Shown: one piece after another, positions 1-9,976 of the stretch
How the letters are laid out: each line of letters opens with the position of its first letter
How positions within the stretch are numbered: position 1 is the first letter of the stretch
Assembly: GCA_030407315.1 (NCBI GenBank)
Contig: JALQPE010001855.1
Span: forward strand, 107,632 to 171,631
Source of the DNA: Asparagopsis taxiformis
Lineage: Eukaryota; Rhodophyta; Florideophyceae; Bonnemaisoniales; Bonnemaisoniaceae
Reading direction: 5' to 3'
Length of the DNA: 64,000 nt
Position numbers and translations under genes: made by a program
Notes under the pieces: generated by a model
Databases searched by the model: none
The model's input: only the letters and a program-made list of their open reading frames with translations
Told to the model about the DNA's origin: nothing

Positions 1-15
1 CACGTTTGTTTCACA
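1..15 (+). repeat. 3' end of an element-I-type LTR, cut by the window edge
   Basis: The first 15 bases equal the last 15 bases of the element I LTR (reverse complement of 59119-59133), ending in CA. No primer-binding site follows, so this is the outer end of a 3' LTR or a solo LTR whose body lies outside the window. A 15-base match exactly at an LTR terminus is suggestive, not proof. Confidence 0.5.
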
Positions 16-109
16 AAGAAATAATAGGATTTCAAGGAACGCAGAAGTTATTTTAACTTCACAAGCGCTAGTAGAAGCACAAACGCAAATTGAAGGAGTG
101 ACAACGGTT

Positions 110-222
110 TGTCGGATGATCATACCTAACTACCAACTGTAAGCAGAACGTATAGTATTTATAGGCGGCCGCACTCGCCGGCGGAAGTAAAGTCTTGGAC
201 ATTGTTGACCTCGACGATAACA
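110..222 (+). repeat. 5' LTR of element A (short form)
   Basis: Starts TGTCGGATGATC and ends ATAACA. It lacks the outer 50 bp present in the 3' LTR. The left edge is proven by the target duplication CGGTT. Confidence 0.92.
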
Positions 223-236
223 GGTTATGGTCCCAG
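223..236 (+). other. Primer-binding site of A, initiator tRNA-Met half-tRNA type
   Basis: GGTTATGGTCCCAG abuts the LTR. It is complementary, except for one base, to CTGGGCCCATAACC, the anticodon arm of eukaryotic initiator tRNA-Met. Drosophila copia is primed by such a half-tRNA. The ATG inside the site opens only five codons here. Confidence 0.75.
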
Positions 237-562
237 CTCGCTAACCACTTCTTCAACACCGCCCTCTCCTCCCCACCCGCCCATCACCCCTTGCACACCG
301 CGCGACGCCCTACACCGCCGGACACCACCCAATACACAAAACACACCCTCCCTCGCACATCCAACACACCCTTCCACTCCTCTCGCCCAAAATTGCTAAC
401 ACACCCCCAACCCTTCCCCTTTCTCCCCCTCTCACAGCGCGCACATCGCGGCGACGGAGATACGTGAGACACCGTGAGAGACAACTGGAACTTGACCGTC
501 TCCCAGACGATCTGCTCGCACAAGCCACGTACGAAACGGAGCCTGATACACCCAACGCCCCA

Positions 563-3002
563 ATGACGGGACAACACCATCCCACACCAACCCCATCCAC
601 AGCACCGACCCCCACTCCTCCCACATCCATTCCCCACTTCGACATCCCACCCTTGACGCACACAAACCTTATTCAATGGTCCATCAGTGTGAAAAGTCAT
701 GCCTCCATCCATAACATACTCCCCTACATACTCGGTCCGACACCATCCACCCCGCAGGATCCTACAGAGTCGAAGCGGCACCAATACAACCTCTCATTGG
801 CTCGCCTCCTCATCGTACCCCACATATCCCCCGCCGTACTCAAAACTATCAGCCCAAACATTCTATCCGGGAACCCTGCAGGCATCTACACCTATCTCGA
901 AGATAAGCTGTCCATCATTCCCCCCCAACACTCCGAAGCCAATCTACGATACACCGCACAAAACTTGAAACACACCCCAGGCAACCCCATCAACGATTAC
1001 ATCACTCGCCATCGCGACCTACGCGACACCATGCTCCAATCAGGCTTCCCTCACATCGACGACGAAACTACTACAGTGCAGTTTGTCCTGGATGGCTTGA
1101 AGCATCTCCCTGAGTGGGCTCCTCTCATCAGAGAGCTAGCCAACTACCACAATTTCCACGACGGCCTTCGACCAAATCTAGATCTGGTATTCACCATGAT
1201 CGTTGCACACGAACAAGCGGTGCCTGCACCTTCCCCGGCTCTCCCTGGATACACCACCCCTGCTCCACATCCCTCACCACACCCGAAACCATACCCACCG
1301 TTCACCAACTCTACCCCCCCCCGTATCCCCCACACATCTACTGGCAATCCACTCAGTATGGCCACAACGCCCACGCCACACCGACACCCTACTATCGCGA
1401 TAGAGGAAGACGTGGTCGCGGTCAAGGACGATTCGCGCGCCCGCCGTACCACAACACCGCGCAGAACATACCACCGCCGCCATGGCACCAAGGACTCTGG
1501 TGTACCTATCATGGCTCCCCACCCACAACACAAATATGTGCAGAGCAAAACTATACCACCAAAAACAACACAAACCAAACCAGGCGCAGCAAGCCAACTT
1601 CAGCATGCTGCCGCCTCCTATACACCCACCGTACCAAACCATAGAATATCCCCCAACAGAGAGCTTTCCAAATAACCTGCATAACGCACAGCACGAGTCA
1701 CTTGAAACACACCTGCACGACAATCCAACCATCCCTCCCCACGTACATCAAATCCCCAACCCTCCACACCAAGACAGCCCTCAAACTATACAGTCAGCAT
1801 CTCCATACTCGAGCACAATAAATACCCCCACCTCTTCTTCCTATCTTCTCGACTCCGGTGCATATCCCACCCACCTTCAACACCACCACCCCACAATGCA
1901 CCCCACGCACACCAAAACAACGGTGGCGAACGGCCAACAGGTCCACATCACCCATGAGGGACCGATGCACATACCTCTACGCAACCGGTGCACGCTCACG
2001 ATCCCCAATGCAGTCACTATGCCTGGTGCCACTCACAACCTACTCTCCGTCAGCCAACTAGCAGAAAATAATGACGTCATATTCCAACAACAGGCGGCGT
2101 ACATCACAGCTCCCCAACCACCGCCCGACAAAACAATAATCCGCGCCACAGCACCGCGCAAAAACAAACTATACTTCCTCCCCTCCCACTCACAACCCCC
2201 AACCACGTCTAACCCTTCTATCTCCAGCCGGCCACCCATACTCAAACATAACCCTACAAATTCACAGCATACAGGCCACAGCGGTACCAATAACCGCGCA
2301 ATATACCGCCCTGAATGTCACGGTGCCAGGACACACACCAAAACAGCAGCCCGCGACAAAAAAGTACCGCAAACACCGCATCCACCCGTATCGGCACCAC
2401 CCCCCGCATTCAGGTCACGCCTAACATCTCCGAAACCATTCCGTCTCTCCACAGCACAACCGACTCACCCACATACACACACGCACCCTCCACTCCACAC
2501 GGCGACCAAAACCCCCGCACCTGCAGTTGCGCGTCGTGCTGCAAATCCCCCTCTCATCCCACCATCCGTACCCTCCAAGTCACAGCACCGGCAAAATCTA
2601 CCACGCACCATCCATCCCAATCCCCGTCCATTACGAAAAACACCTTCCTTGACACATACCCCTCCTACCGGCCCCCGTCACTCTGTCGGACCACAAAGAC
2701 GCACTCCGGTCTCCTCCATCCGCCCCCCAAGTGCCACGCGTAACAAATCTGTCCCAAATAACGAACAGCCACAACAGACCCTACCCCCACAGCATCCTTC
2801 AATGGCCAGCAACCAAGCGACACCAATCCGCACTCAAAATACCGTGTCTCCCTCAACCCTTTCAAAAACACAACAACTGCACATCCCCCGCGTCTTCTCA
2901 CAATCCCCAAAACATACGTTAACCTCTCGAAAACTGACAGTGATTACCACACTTGGCACCTTCGCCTCGGCCACCTACACCCTTCCAGACTACATCAACT
3001 AG
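563..3002 (+). pseudogene. Element A gag-protease region, frameshifted
   Basis: The Gag capsid-like part reads in one frame from ATG 563 (or 464) to about 1315. At a run of nine C residues (1314-1322) the sensible reading moves to another frame, which carries an arginine/glycine-rich tract and a zinc-knuckle remnant (WCTYHGS). By about 1650 it moves to a third frame holding the protease signature LLDSGA (about 1845), a THNLLSVSQLA motif and a long proline- and threonine-rich linker. Near 2937 it changes once more, entering the integrase zinc-binding part. At least three frame changes make this segment non-functional as a single polyprotein. Sequence error at the C run is possible for the first one. 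Confidence 0.8.
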
Positions 3003-3016
3003 CAAAACAAGACCTA

Positions 3017-5491
3017 GTGAACGGCCTCCCACAAACACTCAAAAATCCCCCGCCACCCATGACGTGCACAGGCTGTGCCGTAGGAAAACAACCTTCGGCA
3101 CCCTTTCACAAGCACAAAGAGCGCAAAGCACAACTAGGATCACACATCCACACAGACATATGCGGTCCCTTCCCCATGCCCTCTATCAACGGCACCAGAT
3201 ACTTCGCGACCTTTACGGACGAGTACAGCCGATACCTACAAGTCCACTTCGCCAAACACAAAAACGAGGCCGCAGCCTACATCAAGCACCACATCTCTCA
3301 TATTAACAGAAACTCCCCTTGCCAAGTTACTGACATCACAATGGACAACGCCAGCGAGTACTTCACCAACGATCTCCGCCAATTCTATCTCGACAACAGC
3401 ATTACACTACATCCCACAGTCCCTTACACCCCCCAAGAGAACGGAGTCAGCGAGCGAGTGAACCGTTCGCTCCTAGACATTACACGCGCGACACTTCTAA
3501 CGTCAGGACTCCCTGAAAATCTCTGGGAATACGCAGTGCAAGCTGCAGCCGACAACATCAATCATTCGCCTCACTCATCGCACAAACAGCTTCCCATAAC
3601 GAAATGGAACCAGACTACACCCAATGTCACGACATTCAAAATCTTCGGACAGCTTGGCTACGTACATGACAGAAAACCCGTGAACAAACTGCAGCCAAAA
3701 GCAAAACTGGTCCATTACATCGGTCGCCTCGACCAACACCATTACAACATCTATGATCCCTCCAATAACACCGTACACCGGTGCCGCGCGACGGATTTCC
3801 GCGACTATATACCGACTCAAGACCCCACAGCAACTACAAAGGCGCCCACATCCACAACAACCGCCCTCACCGCTGCTTCCGCGCAACCTACACGACACGC
3901 CGCATCATCATATTACGCGGACCCCAAAAATGTGAAACAAGCCAGGGCCTCCCCTGATGCAGCAGAGTGGGCAACAGCATGGAACACTGAGCTCGACACG
4001 CTCGAGTCGCGCGGCACCATCACGTATATCCCTGCATCGCAGGTCCCCGAAGGAACCAAGCTACTCCCTATCAAAACAGTTCTTAAAACTAAGCGAGACG
4101 CAGACGGCAACCCTATATCACGAAAAGCTCGATGCAATATTCGCGGCGACCTACAGAAGGCCCACGAGCACTATGATCCCGACAAAATATCCTCACCAGT
4201 CGCCGATAGAGACGCAGTAAGACTCGCTCTGGCACTAGCCGCCGCCAACAACTACACAGCCCATCATTGGGATCTCGACTCTGCTTTTTTGCACGAGGAA
4301 TTCGGCGACGCCAAAACACTATTCATACACCAGCCTCAACGCTTCGATGGATCACACAAGTACCCAGGATACGTCGGAAAGGTAACCGGAAATATGTATG
4401 GCGCTAAACAAGCCTGCCAGATCTTCACAACAGGACTCTCCAACCACCTACTCCTCAAAAACTTCACTCGCCTGACAAGCGATAGCTGCACTTTTATGCT
4501 CACTTGTCCACGTGATTCCAGCCAGTTTGTTCTCCTAATAATCACTATTGACGACTTTCTAGTTGTCTCCAACAACGACAAACTCCGTGAAACTACAAAA
4601 CGTCATCTGCAAACTAAATACAGCCTCAAGGATCTCGGTCCAGTTAATCACATATTGGGTTGGAAAGTCACACGCACACCTGATGCCATCAAAATATCAC
4701 AACCCTCATACATCAAGCAGCTCCTCATAAAATACGGACTATCAGACGCTAAACCCGCGAAGTCACCTATAGCCAGCGACATCCTGAACACAACTGAGAA
4801 GCTCACCGAACCGCTCGACACGAAAACACATGATTACCTCGCCCTAATCGGCAGCCTGCGATACCTCGCTGACTCTACGCGACCAGACATCGCTTTCATC
4901 ACTGGATACCTCGCTCGATTCTCCACAAAACCACAAATCTTACACTGGCAAGCTGGAATGCGAGTATTGCGCTATCTGCAGCAAAGTCAGGACACCGGAA
5001 TATCATACAAATCGCAAAAGACGGAAGACCTTATCGCATTCTCGGATAGCGATTTCGCGGCATGTCCACACACACGCAAATCCACATCCGGCACCGTTAT
5101 CATGTACAATAACTCCCCCGTCGCGTGGAAATCTAAGCGGCAAAGATTTGTCACAACAAGTACGTGGCACGCAGAATATGTTGCCGCCTTTCACACCGCT
5201 CAACACGTCAACTTCCTTCGCAACATACTCAGAGACATGCGACACCACAACAACCTCCCTACACCAATATACATGGACAACGCGGGAGCCATTACAACTG
5301 CCAACACAGAATTCCCAACACCGAAGTCCAAGCACATCGATGTGAAGTATCACTTCGTGAAAGAGGAGATCCAACGCAAACACATAACACTTCACCACAC
5401 ATCGTCGAGCTCCAACGCAGCAGACATCATGACAAAGACACTGAAACCAGCACAATTCAGCGCCAAGCTACCGCTCCTACGCCTCACTTAG
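3017..5491 (+). CDS. Element A pol: integrase, reverse transcriptase, RNase H (open segment)
   Basis: This is the intact downstream part of the A polyprotein; the reading frame continues from about 2938. The integrase zinc-finger cysteines (CTGC) come first. The catalytic core follows: first Asp in HTDICGP, second in MDNASEY, and Glu 35 residues later in GVSERVN, so DD35E. The Copia RT has TIDDF at about 4544 where most RTs have YxDD. RNase H starts around AFSDSDFAAC (5038) and the segment ends in LLRLT. The segment has no normal start codon of its own and would be released from the polyprotein. All catalytic acids are present. Confidence 0.88.
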   Translation: MNGLPQTLKNPPPPMTCTGCAVGKQPSAPFHKHKERKAQLGSHIHTDICGPFPMPSINGTRYFATFTDEYSRYLQVHFAKHKNEAAAYIKHHISHINRNSPCQVTDITMDNASEYFTNDLRQFYLDNSITLHPTVPYTPQENGVSERVNRSLLDITRATLLTSGLPENLWEYAVQAAADNINHSPHSSHKQLPITKWNQTTPNVTTFKIFGQLGYVHDRKPVNKLQPKAKLVHYIGRLDQHHYNIYDPSNNTVHRCRATDFRDYIPTQDPTATTKAPTSTTTALTAASAQPTRHAASSYYADPKNVKQARASPDAAEWATAWNTELDTLESRGTITYIPASQVPEGTKLLPIKTVLKTKRDADGNPISRKARCNIRGDLQKAHEHYDPDKISSPVADRDAVRLALALAAANNYTAHHWDLDSAFLHEEFGDAKTLFIHQPQRFDGSHKYPGYVGKVTGNMYGAKQACQIFTTGLSNHLLLKNFTRLTSDSCTFMLTCPRDSSQFVLLIITIDDFLVVSNNDKLRETTKRHLQTKYSLKDLGPVNHILGWKVTRTPDAIKISQPSYIKQLLIKYGLSDAKPAKSPIASDILNTTEKLTEPLDTKTHDYLALIGSLRYLADSTRPDIAFITGYLARFSTKPQILHWQAGMRVLRYLQQSQDTGISYKSQKTEDLIAFSDSDFAACPHTRKSTSGTVIMYNNSPVAWKSKRQRFVTTSTWHAEYVAAFHTAQHVNFLRNILRDMRHHNNLPTPIYMDNAGAITTANTEFPTPKSKHIDVKYHFVKEEIQRKHITLHHTSSSSNAADIMTKTLKPAQFSAKLPLLRLT

Positions 5492-5509
5492 CACACGTCG
5501 CGCGGCGAC

Positions 5510-5672
5510 TGTCGGATGATCAATCCGTTACTACGCGCCGTGTCCGAACTGAGTCTCCGTGTCGGATGATCATACCTAACTACCAACTGTAAGCAGAACG
5601 TATAGTATTTATAGGCGGCCGCACTCGCCGGCGGAAGTAAAGTCTTGGACATTGTTGACCTCGACGATAACA
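5510..5672 (+). repeat. 3' LTR of element A (long form)
   Basis: The 12-bp string TGTCGGATGATC occurs at 5510 and again at 5560. From 5560 on the sequence matches the 5' LTR base for base. The extra 50 bp (5510-5559) have no counterpart in the 5' LTR. The box CGCGCGGCGAC (5499-5509) immediately upstream is shared with elements C and I and sits where the polypurine tract should be. Confidence 0.85.
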
Positions 5673-5677
5673 CGGTT

Positions 5678-8075
5678 GCCGTGCAGCCGGCACGCGACAC
5701 GTGTTTATCTCGCAGGCTTGGTGACACGGCGCGCGTATTACCTAAGCTGAAAGCTCGCCGGCGGCCAGACTCTGGAAGCCAGCTATGTATAGGCAATCCA
5801 GCCTCAAAATATGCACGCGCCAGTGCAACGCAGTCGCCCTTCGAGAGGCAAACATCCTGCTTCGCTGCCAGAAGGCAAGTTGTTGACGGAGCGTCACCCT
5901 CAGGAACGTCAATTCTGCAGACTAGTCGCTTGTTTTCGTTTGCTTTCGTTCCCCTCCCACCATCCCACTCTATCGTAGATCCTCAGTAGCTTAGTATGGA
6001 CCGCTACTGGGGGCCTACCGCTACACGCTCAGGCAGGCCTCTCGGTCTGAAGGACTACAGAACTCCTACCCCCCAGTAGCTGTCCGGAACGTTTCCGTAA
6101 ACCCGGCAGTTATACTGCGTTCTACTCATGATCTTATCGAGGTTTACATCGAGTGTTGGGCGTTGAACGGAAGCGAAATGACGTTAATAATGAATGAATT
6201 ATTGCTACTGTGCTGACTCTACGTATCATCACGTGATCATGTGATAATGAAACGTGAAGCACTGCACAAGCGATATCATTATCGATACCGGACCTTGCAC
6301 AAGCCTTTAACCGCACTTCTATGGAACAGTTAAATTATTTGTACCTTTCGGAACAGATTCAGTGTTCCAGAGACGATCATCTCTTCTCATGCTCGGAGCT
6401 ACGGATAGCTCCGTCCATTCTCTATATCTAGCTACGAACTGGAATAAAAAAGGGCAACAATCTTGACCCACACAGATTGAACTCAATCCTAGCGTTGCTT
6501 CTCTATCAGCAGCCTACCTCTCTTGGACTCTCCTCTAGCGGAGTATCCATTCCCTACTGGCGATCAAAACCCAGAGCTTCCGACTGTTGTAGTATGTGCG
6601 TCGCAGTGAAGGGGTTCGTAGCTCGGTGGTACGGAGAACGGAAGCACGAGAGAGCAATCGACTGCAGATCGATAGTTCGATTTCAACCTCCATGGAGTGG
6701 GCCCATTGGCGAATCACTCCGACAGGTAAGCGCTCCACGTAACATCACACCAATGACCGTAACCAGTCCAGTTCTCCTCGTCCTCCACTTGTAATTCTAT
6801 GCCGCCTGAGTTCCATCTTTCGTACACTACCTCATTCCTCCGCGCGCGCAATGATGAGATAAGGAGACGATCTAAAGAGCGTCCATCTTAGCATTTATGT
6901 CTTCACCGATACTAGCACTCCTCAATGTCTTTCCGATCACCAAACACCCTCACCATCTAGACATTCACAAGCAACTGGCACACGCAAGCATCCCAATTAC
7001 AATCGTCTTTGGCCCTCCCAAAATCCACGTACACCGTCCTCGCAGTTTTGTCCATCTTGCGTCTACCCATCGCCCAGTCACCGTCAACCAGTCCTCACCA
7101 GAGCTGCTTTCGCGTTTGTCCCCCCACTTCTTCATATTAGCCTCCGGCTTCGAACTGCCAGAGGCGGACAAGGTAGCATTCATCACCGGCTCGCAACTGG
7201 GCCTTGCAATCGTCCTCCAATCTTGTTTCGGGTCGGAATATGTTTTCATAAAGGCTGTGCGCCAATATACATCACAAAATGCTGCGTAGCTGCGCGTCTT
7301 TGTTTCCTCTATCTGGCAATGTACTTCGTTATACCGTTGCAATTGAACAACTATTGTCCCTTCGCCGTTTACTTTTCAGTAATCAAACTGCATCAATATG
7401 CCGGTGATGCGAAATAGCTCGTGTAACTGCAGTGCCGACAATGATTAAGTTGATCGGATTAGCCCTATCGAGATCTGTGCGAGCCCAGATCCAGACTCCA
7501 ATGCTGTTCACCTCCGCGATTCTCTGTCATTCGGTGAACAAATTCCAATGCAAACAGTTGTTGTCCATCAGCGCGTGATTTTGTCTCCCATCAACTCTCG
7601 CTTCACTCAAAAATTTTCCACCCCAGGCCACCACAGTTCCTGGTACGCCCAATTCCGGCAGACCCGACGCCATCACACTCTCCCATCATGGCTCCTCCGA
7701 TTGTCATTCCGGAACATGCAGCAGTTTCATCCGCATGTTCTCTTTCGTGTGAACTTACGATGCTCCCCTTCCTCACCTCCTCTATCGTTTTGTGGTTATG
7801 TGTCTCAGTCTACTGCGAGTTCCATCCCTCCATGTCCACTGATTCTCAAATACTTTACCACATTGAAATCACCACAAATCATGCCCACTCATATCCCTCC
7901 TCTGCCTGATGCTCAGCAACCTACAAGCTATACCAAAGGCGCCCAAACCCTTCCACACTCACCTCTTCACTCTGCTCAAGTTTCCCTAAAACGCCAGTAA
8001 CCGCCACCAGCAGCACTCTTTATCACTCTCGCCACTTCATTGTTCCAGCTTTCTGCACACAAAAGCATCACAGCT
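5678..8075. other. Intergenic host DNA with no supported gene
   Basis: Only short, non-conserved reading frames are present on either strand; the longest is about 150 codons (7548-8000) with no recognisable domain. The segment is C/T-rich near the WD40 gene, as expected of a promoter or leader region. One hairpin is listed separately. Confidence 0.5.
6003..6080. repeat. Hairpin with an 11-bp perfect stem
   Basis: GCTACTGGGGG (6003-6013) pairs with CCCCCAGTAGC (6070-6080) across a 56-nt loop that is itself G/C-rich. No coding content. It could be a structured RNA or simply an inverted repeat; nothing decides between these. Confidence 0.35.
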
Positions 8076-9257
8076 ATGTTTGGCTTTTCTATCCTGGTCG
8101 GTCTTGTACAAGCCATACTGTCCATTGCGCGAGGTTCCAGAGTGTCTTCCACACCACCGCGATCTTCCGTTACTCAAGATGGCATACTTCTGAGCTTGGA
8201 AAACACCAGCTCCAATGCCAATCATCCGCCACAATCCAAGCTTCCTACGCCCATCGTTCGCTACAAGCCCATGTTACCAGAGTTGACAAACGTCTTTTCG
8301 GTCGACTACTGGCCCCGACACATGGAGCTCGCCAATACTGCCGACTCGATTATCCTCGGAGCCTGCAGGGGCGAGATGCGAGTCGTTTCGCTCTGCACTG
8401 GTCGCCAGACTCAGGCCCTCCATGGCCACGAGGACAACGCCATTGTTGCCATTTGTGTCCGTCAGCCAGGCCACATTGTTTCCTGCGATTCTTCTGGAAT
8501 CTTCATCATCTGGAACAACTACAAGCTCACTCGCTGGTTCCACATCCCCGGAACTGGTCGCGACGACTATGTTGAGTGCATGCAGATCGTCTCTTCAGAC
8601 CGAGCAGTGGTTGGCAACACATCTGGCCTGCTCCTGCTTATCGACCTTTCCAGCGACGACATCTTCAACACGGTCAGCATCGTCAGCGCCGTCAGGGCAC
8701 ACGCGAAAACGGTACGCTCGCTCGTCGTGGCCGCCAACGGATCCGTTGTTGTATCTGCATCGGCCGATTGCTCTGCACGAATTTGGGATGCCCAGACGTT
8801 GCAGTCAGTGGGTGAGGCGCTTGTCGGACACACCATGTCGCTATATGGTTTAGCCGTCAGCGAGTGCGGACAGCTGGTCGCTTCAGCTTCATACGATGGC
8901 AGTGTGCGTATCTGGGACGTGCGCAGGTGCAAGCAGGTATCCGCGCCGCTCATAAAACATTATGGCAGTGCTCTGTCTGTTGTTTTCAGCGCGGATGGCA
9001 AGCTGTTGTACTCCAGCGGCAGTGAGCGAATCTGCGTGTGGGATGTTAGCAACCTGGATGAAGGGGTGAAATTTGTCGGAGAGTTGCAGCACGAGCGTAT
9101 GCGAAATGTGTGCTCCCTGCGAATGAGTGCGGACGGGAAATCGCTGATCGCACTGGCCACGGGTGTGTTTGTGTGGAGTGTGAGTGGAAAGGAGGGCGTG
9201 GGTGGTAGAGCGGAAGAGGGGAGGGTGGTGAGGTTTGAACGACTGAATGTAGCATGA
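8076..9257 (+). CDS. WD40-repeat protein (393 aa), intronless
   Basis: The ATG at 8076 is chosen because the paralogous pseudogene begins with the same MFGFSI peptide at its ATG. Residues 5-18 are hydrophobic and could be a signal anchor or part of a buried strand. From about residue 90 the protein is built of WD40 blades. GH-type openings and strand-d endings IIWN (about 145), ARIWD (about 235), VRIWD (about 278), ICVWD (about 320) and VFVWS (about 365) give five or six visible repeats, enough for one propeller. WD40 propellers are binding platforms; no catalytic domain is attached, and the partner cannot be read from sequence. C-rich third positions are typical of an expressed gene. An A/T-rich tail at 9270-9300 may hold the polyadenylation signal. 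Confidence 0.85.
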   Translation: MFGFSILVGLVQAILSIARGSRVSSTPPRSSVTQDGILLSLENTSSNANHPPQSKLPTPIVRYKPMLPELTNVFSVDYWPRHMELANTADSIILGACRGEMRVVSLCTGRQTQALHGHEDNAIVAICVRQPGHIVSCDSSGIFIIWNNYKLTRWFHIPGTGRDDYVECMQIVSSDRAVVGNTSGLLLLIDLSSDDIFNTVSIVSAVRAHAKTVRSLVVAANGSVVVSASADCSARIWDAQTLQSVGEALVGHTMSLYGLAVSECGQLVASASYDGSVRIWDVRRCKQVSAPLIKHYGSALSVVFSADGKLLYSSGSERICVWDVSNLDEGVKFVGELQHERMRNVCSLRMSADGKSLIALATGVFVWSVSGKEGVGGRAEEGRVVRFERLNVA

Positions 9258-9506
9258 GAGAGTAGAAGAATGTAAATGAAAATATTTATTATTTGCACAC
9301 AAGGGTTTGGGAACTGTCGAATAGGAGTGGAGGAGTAGAAGAAACAGCGAAGGAGGATATGGCACGTGTTTAGTCTGCGGGTGGGAATGTGGGCTGTAAT
9401 GGGTGTGGATGGAGTTGAATTACCAATTGAGGGGCGTGGAAACGAATTAAATTTAGTGAGGGAGATCGATTAATTAGAAACATAGAGGGCACTGTGGAAT
9501 GGAAAG

Positions 9507-9936
9507 TGTTGTAATTATTACACGAAACATCGAGGAGAGTGGATAATTATCATCTACATTTAGTGGCAACACAACATACGAACACGTAATCTCAAATAAT
9601 GAGAGTGACTCAATAACCTGTGCAAGTCTGCACATCTCTAATTCTTAGTTGTATTCAGAATAGTACTTAAGGAACAATGTCAAAAGATAGTTGTAGATCA
9701 CTAGGATCATCAATTTACATTCTACTTACATTCTCACTTTGAGTAAACAAGGTACACTGTTCACATCACACGAACCTCCAGCGTATCAGTGCGCTAAGGA
9801 CAGGCATCGTTTGATAACGGTTGACTCATAAGTGGACAGCTTGGCTCCGGCCGCGTCTACTAACCTATTGACGTACCAGTGGACAGTTTGGCTCCGGCCG
9901 CGTCTACTACACCGGTTCTGTCATAGTTAAACTACA
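9507..9936 (+). repeat. LTR 1 of array B
   Basis: 430 bp, TGTTGTAATT to ACTACA. It contains an internal direct repeat of about 31 bp (9831-9862 and 9878-9909). It differs from LTR 2 and LTR 3 by one visible base near its start (A/G). The following sequence (TTCGCGAATACG) is not the initiator-tRNA type found in the other Copia elements here, so B uses a different primer that I cannot identify. Confidence 0.9.
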
Positions 9937-9976
9937 TTCGCGAATACGTTTACGTGAAGTAACCGACTCATTCTCA

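Larger units (their letters stand above)
110..5672 (+). mobile_element. Copia LTR retrotransposon A
   Basis: LTRs of 113 bp (110-222) and, at the 3' end, the same 113 bp preceded by an extra 50 bp (5510-5672). The 5-bp target duplication CGGTT lies at 105-109 and 5673-5677, which fixes both ends. A primer-binding site of the initiator-tRNA-Met anticodon-arm type follows the 5' LTR. The domain order gag, protease, integrase, RT, RNase H is Ty1/Copia. The shared 113-bp parts of the two LTRs look identical, so insertion was recent. The 5' half of the coding region nevertheless has several frame changes, so this copy is probably not autonomous. Confidence 0.93.

Noticed and set aside
284..784. 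Minus-strand frames of 117-166 codons over the start of element A
   Set aside because: They are antisense shadows of the C-rich gag leader; the plus strand has the Copia homology.
7548..8000. A 150-codon gene upstream of the WD40 gene
   Set aside because: C/T-rich leader-like DNA, no recognisable motif and no counterpart upstream of the WD40 pseudogene.
9502..9506. GAAAG as target duplication of array B
   Set aside because: The right flank is TGAAA; an overlap of four A/G bases out of register is not a duplication.
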